Below, piece by piece: positions 1 through 6,175 of a stretch of DNA of 7,453 nt. Every line of letters starts with the position of its first letter. Position 1 is the stretch's first letter. A program made the position numbers and the translations under genes. Origin of the DNA: an uncultured Bacteroidota bacterium (lineage in GTDB: Bacteria > Bacteroidota > Bacteroidia > NS11-12g > UBA955); the NCBI GenBank assembly GCA_903959115.1, contig CAJBVU010000165.1, forward strand, positions 1-7,453, written 5' to 3'. The notes beneath the pieces were generated by a model. It was not told where the DNA came from and searched no databases. It saw only the letters and a program-made list of their open reading frames with translations.

Positions 1-1443
1 CTGGAATTAAAAGCAGAATTCGAGGAGAAGGACATCGACTTCAACAATCATTGCACAATAAGAAGAGAATGGAGTCCCAATGGAAAAACCCGTTCTTTTA
101 TCAACGAATCACAAGTCACAGTTTCAGAATTGAAATGGCTGGGTCAACAATTACTCGAAATACATTCTCAACATACCGGATTGCTGGTCACCCAACCCAA
201 TGAACAGTTAAAACTGCTCGATGCGTTTTGTGATTGCACAGAAATATTGACCGACTATCAGCATACCTACTTTGAGCATCAAAAAGTAGCCATCGCATTA
301 AAAACAGCTTTAGAACAACTCTCAAAAATCACGCAAGACACCGAATACAATGGTTTTTTACGAAAAGAGCTTGAAGATTTCAACCCCAAAGTAGAAGAAG
401 AAATCGAGTTGGAAAGTGACATTGCCTTGCTTAGCCAGGCTACCGATTTGGAAGAAATGTTTGGCAAAATCGACATGGCGATGGATGGCTCCGAAAATTC
501 GATTGTAGACCAACTTAACGCAGTGAAGTCGGAAATGAAGGGATTCTCAAGCATCAACCCGCAATTGGGAGGCATTTATGAACGATTTATGTCGATCGCG
601 GTAGACGCAAAGGAACTCGCAAGGGATCTCAGAGTAATTGCCCAAGGCATCGAAAGTAACCCTGAAAAACTGCAAAATGCAAATGACCGATATTCATTAT
701 TGCAATCGTTATTCCGCAAGCACAATGTTGATTCGTCCCAAGCCCTACTAGAGAAATTGACATCGTTACAAAGCGAGCAAGCAGGGGAAACTGTACTTCA
801 AGAGAAAATCGCCGAATTACAAGAGAGCACGTTAAGGCTACAATCAGACAGACATACCAAAGCCACTATACTTCATCAAAAGCGTTCGGGTGGAATCGAA
901 AGTTTGTGCTCACAAGTGGTGGATCAATTGAAGCAATTGGAAATGCCATTTGCTCAGATGGAAATTCATATTACCCAAGCTGATTCGAACTTTAATGAAA
1001 CAGGAAATACGCAAATTTCGATGCTTTTCTGCGCCAACAAAGGTCAATCGCCCATGCCTATTGAGAAAGTTGCTTCGGGTGGTGAAATTTCTCGACTCAA
1101 TTTCTGCCTACGAACGTTGATTGCCGACCTCAAGCAACTCCCTACCCTCATTTACGATGAAGCAGATACGGGCGTTAGCGGTGAAGTTGCAAATCGATTA
1201 GGCTATTTGATGCGTACACAGGGAAAAAAACAACAAATCTTAGCTATCACACACCTACCGCAGGTCGCCGCGGCTGGAAATCAACAGTTATTTGTGTACA
1301 AGGACAACCAAGCAGCAATTAGCGAAACCAAAATCAGACCGCTGGATGAAGATGGTAGAATTTTGGCTTTGGCAGAAATGTTAAGTGGGAAGAACCCAAG
1401 TGAGGCGGCAAAATTGAATGCCCGTGATTTGCTAAATATCTAA
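1..1443 (+). CDS. recN: DNA repair protein RecN, 5'-truncated by window edge
   Basis: RecN is a cytosolic SMC-like ATPase that acts early in recombinational repair of double-strand breaks. The frame is open from base 1, so the gene begins outside the window; the ATG at 130 is internal. The 480 visible residues begin with LELKAEF, which aligns with about residue 65-70 of typical RecN, so roughly 65-75 residues including the Walker A P-loop are missing. Visible family marks are the TRSFINE segment, QLLEIHSQH (about residues 51-59), a helical and probably coiled-coil middle (about 95-150 and 220-300), the ABC signature ASGGEISR (near 358-365), Walker B with D386 and E387 in LIYDEADTGVSG, and the H-loop THLPQVAA with H418. 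Walker B reads DEADTG where DEVDTG or DEIDTG is more usual, a conservative change that keeps the catalytic Glu. The 3' end overlaps the convergent rnhA by 12 bp. Identity is near certain; the promoter is not visible. Confidence 0.97.
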   Translation: MELKAEFEEKDIDFNNHCTIRREWSPNGKTRSFINESQVTVSELKWLGQQLLEIHSQHTGLLVTQPNEQLKLLDAFCDCTEILTDYQHTYFEHQKVAIALKTALEQLSKITQDTEYNGFLRKELEDFNPKVEEEIELESDIALLSQATDLEEMFGKIDMAMDGSENSIVDQLNAVKSEMKGFSSINPQLGGIYERFMSIAVDAKELARDLRVIAQGIESNPEKLQNANDRYSLLQSLFRKHNVDSSQALLEKLTSLQSEQAGETVLQEKIAELQESTLRLQSDRHTKATILHQKRSGGIESLCSQVVDQLKQLEMPFAQMEIHITQADSNFNETGNTQISMLFCANKGQSPMPIEKVASGGEISRLNFCLRTLIADLKQLPTLIYDEADTGVSGEVANRLGYLMRTQGKKQQILAITHLPQVAAAGNQQLFVYKDNQAAISETKIRPLDEDGRILALAEMLSGKNPSEAAKLNARDLLNI

Positions 1444-1926
1444 ACCCAAGCCTTTTTCTTGGTCCGATTCATATTTCTCGTAGTTGACATCCACATCGGT
1501 GGGTCCCAATTGCGCAGCTGTGGTTGCCAAAACGTCGCATCGTTCATTTTCCTTGATACCGGCGTGCCCCTTAACCCAATAAAACTTTGGCTTATGTTGT
1601 TCGTATAAAGGCAAAAATGCCTGCCATAAATCAACATTTTTCACCTTTTTCCAACCTTTTGCTTTCCAACCAAACAACCATTTCTTTTCGATGGCATCGC
1701 AAACATATTTGCTATCGGTGTAGACCTGAATGGATAATCCGGGCGACTTAATATGTTTTAGGGACATGATCACAGCCAATAATTCCATTCGATTATTGGT
1801 GGTCCTACGAAAACCGCCAGACAGTTCTTTTCGGTATTGGGCATGCATTAAAACTGCGCCATATCCACCGGGTCCGGGATTTCCCAAAGCCGCGCCATCT
1901 GTATAAATGATTATTGGCAACTCCAC
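1432..1926 (-). CDS. rnhA: Ribonuclease HI (GTG start)
   Basis: RNase HI cleaves the RNA strand of RNA:DNA hybrids, removing primers and R-loops in the cytosol. The 164-residue protein carries the whole bacterial RNase HI pattern: YTDGAALGNPGPGG with D10, TTNNRMEL with E48, YTDSKYV with D71, WVKGHAG with H121, and NERCDVLA with D131. These match D10, E48, D70, H124 and D134 of the E. coli enzyme, so it should be active. The basic stretch KKWLFGWKAKGWKK (81-94) is the substrate-handle region. The tail after about residue 140 is acidic and not conserved. The start is a GTG at 1926-1924; a TTG two codons later (1920-1918) is the only close alternative, and no ATG lies before the catalytic D10. 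A TAACTTTG box ends four bases before the GTG, which supports this start. The gene diverges from cinA and converges on recN with overlapping ends. Confidence 0.96.
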   Translation of the reverse strand: MELPIIIYTDGAALGNPGPGGYGAVLMHAQYRKELSGGFRRTTNNRMELLAVIMSLKHIKSPGLSIQVYTDSKYVCDAIEKKWLFGWKAKGWKKVKNVDLWQAFLPLYEQHKPKFYWVKGHAGIKENERCDVLATTAAQLGPTDVDVNYEKYESDQEKGLGLDI

Positions 1927-1930
1927 ACAA

Positions 1931-1938
1931 CAAAGTTA
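1931..1938 (-). promoter_or_regulatory. -7 promoter element TAACTTTG of rnhA
   Basis: On the minus strand this reads TAACTTTG, an exact match to the Bacteroidota -7 consensus TAnnTTTG. It ends four bases (TTGT) before the rnhA GTG, so transcription would start at or next to the start codon. I see no good TTTG or TTG -33 element at the expected distance. The assignment is inferred from motif and position. Confidence 0.6.
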
Positions 1939-1949
1939 AGTCGGTCGCG

Positions 1950-1957
1950 TATTTTTG
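1950..1957 (+). promoter_or_regulatory. -7 promoter element TATTTTTG of cinA
   Basis: TATTTTTG matches the Bacteroidota TAnnTTTG element exactly and is followed by CACC and then the cinA ATG. The four-base gap predicts a leaderless or nearly leaderless transcript. It lies 11 bp from the opposing rnhA element. No convincing -33 TTG is present upstream. This box also supports placing the cinA start at 1962 rather than at the in-frame ATG at 1914, which lies upstream of the box and inside rnhA. Confidence 0.62.
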
Positions 1958-1961
1958 CACC

Positions 1962-3200
1962 ATGGAGGCAGAAATTATTACCATCGGCGATGAACTATTA
2001 ATCGGTCAGACCGTGGACACCAACAGCGCCTATCTCGGCCAAAAACTGGGTAGCATTGGTATTTCAGTTACCCGAAAAACGGCCATTAGCGACAATGAAT
2101 CTGCCATTTTGCAAGCCATCGCTGAATCACAATCTCGTTGTAACATTCTGATTATCACTGGTGGACTGGGGCCCACAAAAGACGATATCACCAAAAAAAC
2201 GCTCTGCAAATATTTCAGCTGCGGCTATAGAAGAGACAATTCAGTGATCGAACATTTGGAGAAACTTTTTGCTCAACGTGGCCGACAACTTTTAGACACC
2301 AATTTAGTCCAAGCCGATTTACCCGAAGCCTGTGTAACCCTCCATAACGCAGTGGGGACTGCCCCGGGTATGTGGTTTCATCAAAATAATCAAATCCTTA
2401 TTTCATTGCCAGGGGTTCCGGTAGAAGTTTACCATTTGATCGAAGAAAGGGTATTGCCCAAATTGCGCGAAACCCTAGTATTGCCTATTGTAGAACACCG
2501 AACATTGGTCACACTGCAAAAAGCAGAAAGTCTGCTATCCAAAGACCTGGAAGAATTCGAAAAAGTCCTGCCAAAATCGTTGAGTCTCGCCTACCTGCCC
2601 AACTTCAACATGGTTAAATTGCGACTGTCGCAAAAAGCCAATAGCACGGCGGAACTCATCATCGATGAATATTTCGAAAAGCTAATCGCAACGATTCACG
2701 AGGATGTCTTTTGTTTGGGCGATAAAGATCCAGCAACGCATTTGTCGGAGTATTTAATTCAAGAAGGCATCACCTTCACCACTGCAGAAAGTTGCACCGG
2801 TGGATTCATTGCCAATCGCTTAATGCAAACTCCGGGCATTTCTTCCATTTTCCCAGGCAGTATGGTCTGCTATTCTAACGATGTCAAAATTTCCGAATTG
2901 GGCGTTGACCCCGCAACCATAACAGAATTTGGTGCTGTTAGCGAACCTTGTGCACTGGCCATGGCAAAGGGTGTACGAGCAAAGTTCAACACGCAACTAT
3001 CCATCGCAACTACAGGAATTGCAGGACCAGACGGCGGAAGCAAGGAAAAACCCGTTGGACTCGTTTATATCGCAGTGAGCACAGAAACCCAGACCCTTTG
3101 CAAGAAATTTAGACTCTTTGGAAACCGAGAACAAATCATTCAAAGAAGCAGTAACGCTGCCATTTGGATGGCCAAGCAGGTGTTAACAATTCCCTTATAA
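1962..3200 (+). CDS. cinA: CinA: nicotinamide-nucleotide amidase / ADP-ribose pyrophosphatase family protein
   Basis: This is a full-length two-domain CinA of 412 residues, the usual family length. The N-terminal MoCF_biosynth-like domain (about 1-170) starts with AEIITIGDELLIGQ and contains GGLGPTKDD (67-75), NAVGTAPGM (129-137) and LPGVPVEV (149-156); in characterised homologues it hydrolyses ADP-ribose. The C-terminal PncC domain (about 255-408) has TAESCTGG with the presumed nucleophile S277, then GSMVCYSN (299-306), GAVSE (324-328) and TGIAGPDGG (351-359); homologues deamidate NMN to nicotinate mononucleotide in NAD recycling. All key motifs are intact, so both activities are plausible though not shown here. 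I chose the ATG at 1962 because family members begin at this point and a TATTTTTG box sits just before it; the in-frame ATG at 1914 would add 16 residues that do not resemble CinA and would start inside rnhA. guaA follows after 68 bp. Confidence 0.95.
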   Translation: MEAEIITIGDELLIGQTVDTNSAYLGQKLGSIGISVTRKTAISDNESAILQAIAESQSRCNILIITGGLGPTKDDITKKTLCKYFSCGYRRDNSVIEHLEKLFAQRGRQLLDTNLVQADLPEACVTLHNAVGTAPGMWFHQNNQILISLPGVPVEVYHLIEERVLPKLRETLVLPIVEHRTLVTLQKAESLLSKDLEEFEKVLPKSLSLAYLPNFNMVKLRLSQKANSTAELIIDEYFEKLIATIHEDVFCLGDKDPATHLSEYLIQEGITFTTAESCTGGFIANRLMQTPGISSIFPGSMVCYSNDVKISELGVDPATITEFGAVSEPCALAMAKGVRAKFNTQLSIATTGIAGPDGGSKEKPVGLVYIAVSTETQTLCKKFRLFGNREQIIQRSSNAAIWMAKQVLTIPL

Positions 3201-3250
3201 ACATTAGCCCAAATCACTAGGTTTGGATGTAAGACTCGAGGAAATTTCAG

Positions 3251-3258
3251 TACCTTTG
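3251..3258 (+). promoter_or_regulatory. -7 promoter element TACCTTTG of guaA
   Basis: TACCTTTG matches TAnnTTTG exactly and ends 10 bases before the guaA ATG, so the leader would be only a few bases and carries no Shine-Dalgarno sequence. A TTTG at 3222-3225 could act as the -33 element, but the 25-base gap is longer than usual. The short 68-bp gap after cinA holds no recognisable purine riboswitch fold, so any control would be at promoter level. Confidence 0.6.
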
Positions 3259-3268
3259 TGGTAGATTC

Positions 3269-4801
3269 ATGACTGAAAAAATCCTCATTCTCGACTTTGG
3301 TTCACAGTACACCCAATTGATTGCGCGCAGACTGCGTGAATTGTTCGTTTATTGCGAAATCCATCCCTATAATCATATCCCAGAATTGACGTCCGACATC
3401 AAAGGAATCATTCTCTCTGGTAGTCCATGTTCGGTAAACGAAACCGACGCACCAATGGTTGATTTGGGCACATTAATGGCCCACGGACCATTGCTAGGCG
3501 TGTGTTACGGTGCACAAATGTTGGCCAAAGAATTTGGCGGCGTGGTATCTCGCAGTGATCACCGGGAATATGGCAGAGCCATGATGCAAAGAAGTGGCAA
3601 CGAAAATGCACTACTTACAGGCTTAAGCAACGAGTCCCAGGTTTGGATGAGTCATGGTGATACAATTACCGCGCTACCTACCAAGGCTAGAGTAATTGCC
3701 ACTACCGAATCAATTCCAGTGGCAGCATTTGAATTGGACAGCACCAATCCCGTATTTGGCATTCAATTCCACCCCGAAGTATATCATAGTACCGAAGGCT
3801 TAGCGCTTTTGAAGAATTTCGCTTACTCAATTTGCGGATGTGCCGGCGATTGGACTCCTGGACATTTCATCGATGAAACCGTCGCTAACATTCGTCAGAC
3901 CGTTGGAAACGATCAAGTAATTCTTGGTTTGTCGGGCGGTGTTGATAGCTCCGTCGCTGCATTATTACTCCATAAAGCCATCGGAAAGCAACTCCATTGT
4001 ATATTTATCGATAATGGACTACTGCGTAAAAATGAATTTGCTTTGGTTCAAGACGCATACAAACAGTTGGATTTGAATGTGATTGCCGTTGATTCTTCTC
4101 AACAGTTTTACGATGCGTTGAAGGGGCTTACCGATCCTGAGGACAAGAGAAAAGCCATCGGACGTGTTTTTGTAGAGGTTTTCCAAGAAGAGAGTCTCAA
4201 AATCAAAGATGCCAAGTGGCTTGCTCAAGGAACTATTTATCCTGATGTTATAGAAAGCGTGAGTGTTAAAGGCCCCAGCGCGACAATCAAAAGTCACCAC
4301 AACGTAGGCGGATTGCCCGAAAAAATGAGTTTAAAAATCATCGAGCCATTGCGCAGTTTATTTAAAGACGAAGTGCGTAGAGTTGGCGATACGATGGGTT
4401 TGCCGCATGAAATCTTACACCGACATCCATTCCCAGGACCTGGATTAGGAATTCGCATTTTGGGTGATATTACTGAAGCAAAGGTCAAGTTACTTCAAGA
4501 GGCAGACTGGGTGTATATGGAAAAATTGCGAGAATACGGTTGGTATGAAAAGATCTGGCAAGCCGGCGCAATTCTATTACCCATTCAAAGTGTGGGAGTT
4601 ATGGGTGATGAACGGACTTATGAGCAGGTTGTGGCATTAAGGGCTGTAACAAGCACCGATGGTATGACAGCCGACTGGGTTCATATTCCTTACGATATCT
4701 TGTCGGACATTAGCAATAGCATCATCAATCGTGTTAGAGGCATTAATCGAGTGGTTTATGATATCAGTTCTAAACCGCCAGCAACCATTGAATGGGAATA
4801 A
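3269..4801 (+). CDS. guaA: GMP synthase, glutamine-hydrolysing
   Basis: GuaA converts XMP, glutamine and ATP to GMP, the last step of de novo guanine nucleotide synthesis in the cytosol. The 510-residue protein is full length and has all three parts. The class I glutamine amidotransferase domain (about 4-190) begins ILILDFGSQYTQLIARR and has the triad C79 (GVCYGAQM), H168 and E170 (IQFHPEV). The ATP pyrophosphatase domain has the PP-loop LSGGVDSS (221-228). The C-terminal GMP synthase dimerisation domain includes the HPFPGPGLGIRILG segment and ends SKPPATIEWE, the characteristic terminus. No residue is missing. The ATG at 3269 places MTEKILILDFG exactly as in the family. It has its own TACCTTTG box and no ribosome-binding site. 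The downstream exported protein starts 23 bp after the stop and may be partly cotranscribed. Confidence 0.99.
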   Translation: MTEKILILDFGSQYTQLIARRLRELFVYCEIHPYNHIPELTSDIKGIILSGSPCSVNETDAPMVDLGTLMAHGPLLGVCYGAQMLAKEFGGVVSRSDHREYGRAMMQRSGNENALLTGLSNESQVWMSHGDTITALPTKARVIATTESIPVAAFELDSTNPVFGIQFHPEVYHSTEGLALLKNFAYSICGCAGDWTPGHFIDETVANIRQTVGNDQVILGLSGGVDSSVAALLLHKAIGKQLHCIFIDNGLLRKNEFALVQDAYKQLDLNVIAVDSSQQFYDALKGLTDPEDKRKAIGRVFVEVFQEESLKIKDAKWLAQGTIYPDVIESVSVKGPSATIKSHHNVGGLPEKMSLKIIEPLRSLFKDEVRRVGDTMGLPHEILHRHPFPGPGLGIRILGDITEAKVKLLQEADWVYMEKLREYGWYEKIWQAGAILLPIQSVGVMGDERTYEQVVALRAVTSTDGMTADWVHIPYDILSDISNSIINRVRGINRVVYDISSKPPATIEWE

Positions 4802-4806
4802 GTAAT

Positions 4807-4814
4807 TAACTTTC
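4807..4814 (+). promoter_or_regulatory. Possible weak -7 element TAACTTTC before the exported protein gene
   Basis: TAACTTTC differs from TAnnTTTG only in the last base and ends 10 bases before the ATG at 4825, the same spacing as the guaA box. A TTG at 4788-4790 inside the end of guaA might be a -33 element, but the 16-base gap is short. The mismatch, AT-rich background and short gap after guaA make read-through from guaA equally likely. Confidence 0.3.
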
Positions 4815-4824
4815 ATTAAAATCC

Positions 4825-6114
4825 ATGCATCGCAGAATAGCACTTTTAACATCAATCATTCAAACCAATGTGAAAACCATGTTTTTGTGTATCTGTTTGA
4901 TGTTAGCTCACTCGTCGCTGCAATCACAAGACTCAAGTGAAGGTCGCCCCATTATAGGCGTAAATCCCGTTCAACCCCAAGGCCCATTAAGAATTGGCAT
5001 CGCCCTACCCTTTCATGCAAGCGGTGAGAAACAAAATGCCCTAAGCGATGCGATGTTGGATTACTACTTGGGACTAAAACTCGCATTTCAAGAGTTAGAA
5101 GCCGATGGATTCAAGGCAAATGTTACTGTTTTTGATACAGAGCCAACCGATAGTATTCCGCTGAATCAGTTGGCCATTAAATCGATTGCGGCCAATAAGA
5201 ACTTTATCGACAATAACATCATCATTGGTCCGGTATACGAACAGAATTTCAAGGATTTAATTTCGTCTCCTGCCGGTAGCTGGGCCAATTCATCGGGAAA
5301 CAAACCAAATTTAGCCTCGGTATCGGCGAACAACACAGCAATGGAAATTGTCGCTCAAAGTCCGCAATTATGGATTTCACCGCTCACCTATATCAAACCA
5401 AAATCTCAAAAGGGCTTAACTACGGGGCCGTTTCCGAATATCAATTTTTTCATCAACGATACGCTGCGATATAAATCTGTGGCGAAAAATGTGGTTCGGA
5501 TGTTCCCAAAGCATCGAATATGTTTAATTATAGATGCTGATAAATCAAGCAAGCCAAAGGCATTAATCTATAAGGCATCCATTGCGAAATCCACCACCAA
5601 ATTAATTTCAATTCACACAATAAAAGATGGTGTGTTAACACCCGCACTGCCAAAACGAGACAGCCTATTGCTGGTAGCCTGTACCGATGATGTTGCGGTG
5701 AGAACACCTCTAGAAAAACTCCTAGAAAAACGTCAACAATGCTGGATTATTGCAGATTTAAGTTGGTTTGAGGACAAACGATATTACAGTGGGTTGAACG
5801 ATGAAATCTGCATCTATCCTACGGTGAACTTTACAGATTTCCATGATACGGCGACGTTACATTTCTCCAAAAAATTCTTTGCAACCTACGGTAGTGAGCC
5901 AAGTCGTTTCGCCTTCATTGGATACGACCAAGGTGCTTATGTTGGTTTAAGTGCAATGGCATTTGGCCCTAACTTCGTTTCTTCTTTACCCGATGCTACA
6001 TTTGAAGGGTTAATCAATTCGATACACATTCGCGGTGGTGGATCAGCTCCATATAACGACGGGATTCGATTTATTGTGATATCCGAAGATACCCCACACT
6101 TATTCAATCCATAA
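4825..6114 (+). CDS. Exported type I periplasmic-binding-fold protein, guaA-adjacent, no LysM domain
   Basis: The 429-residue product appears exported. A hydrophobic stretch (about 19-29) follows K17 and ends near SLQSQD, which looks like a Sec signal peptide cleaved around residues 34-36; there is no lipobox Cys at the cleavage region. The mature part resembles the type I periplasmic-binding fold (leucine/branched-amino-acid receptor type): LRIGIALPF (55-63), a DYYLGLKLAFQEL helix (79-91), VTVFDTE (100-106), NIIIGPVYEQNF (131-142), SPLTY (185-189), and RFAFIGYDQGAYVGL (361-375). Similar proteins lie next to guaA in other Bacteroidota, often with an N-terminal LysM domain; this is recalled family knowledge. 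No LysM is present here. No permease or ATPase gene is nearby, so transport is not supported and the ligand is unknown. Start sites are ambiguous: GTG at 4870 would give MKTMFLCICLM, a tidier signal peptide, and ATG at 4879 is also in frame. Fold is fairly sure; function is unknown. Confidence 0.8.
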   Translation: MHRRIALLTSIIQTNVKTMFLCICLMLAHSSLQSQDSSEGRPIIGVNPVQPQGPLRIGIALPFHASGEKQNALSDAMLDYYLGLKLAFQELEADGFKANVTVFDTEPTDSIPLNQLAIKSIAANKNFIDNNIIIGPVYEQNFKDLISSPAGSWANSSGNKPNLASVSANNTAMEIVAQSPQLWISPLTYIKPKSQKGLTTGPFPNINFFINDTLRYKSVAKNVVRMFPKHRICLIIDADKSSKPKALIYKASIAKSTTKLISIHTIKDGVLTPALPKRDSLLLVACTDDVAVRTPLEKLLEKRQQCWIIADLSWFEDKRYYSGLNDEICIYPTVNFTDFHDTATLHFSKKFFATYGSEPSRFAFIGYDQGAYVGLSAMAFGPNFVSSLPDATFEGLINSIHIRGGGSAPYNDGIRFIVISEDTPHLFNP

Positions 6115-6175
6115 TGCTCTACGGGATTTTTGTTCGATTCACAGAAACGGCTGGGGAATGGCTTAATCAAACAAA

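Noticed and set aside
1446..1462. CCAAG / CTTGG inverted repeat with a T-rich loop right after the recN stop, as a terminator
   Set aside because: The stem is only 5 bp, the T run lies in the loop rather than after the stem, and it is inside the rnhA coding end.
1914..1961. Upstream in-frame ATG for cinA adding 16 residues
   Set aside because: It begins inside rnhA, precedes the TATTTTTG box, and the added residues do not resemble CinA N-termini, which begin at the ATG at 1962.
4019..4300. Minus-strand open frame within guaA as a separate gene
   Set aside because: It lies wholly inside the well-conserved guaA frame, has no recognisable domain, and no promoter-like box; it is a shadow of guaA.
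5710..5731. Direct repeat CTAGAAAAAC twice with a 12-base period
   Set aside because: It encodes the helical stretch LEKLLEK; two short copies in coding sequence are explained by amino-acid and codon repetition.
6125..6132. GATTTTTG as a -7 element for the methyltransferase gene
   Set aside because: The conserved first T is absent and it lies 43 bases before the ATG, unlike the close spacing of the other boxes; low-complexity T runs give such matches easily.
5937..6170. Minus-strand open frame spanning the gap before the methyltransferase gene
   Set aside because: Most of it is antisense to the conserved C-terminal part of the binding-fold protein, and the product has no family resemblance or signal.
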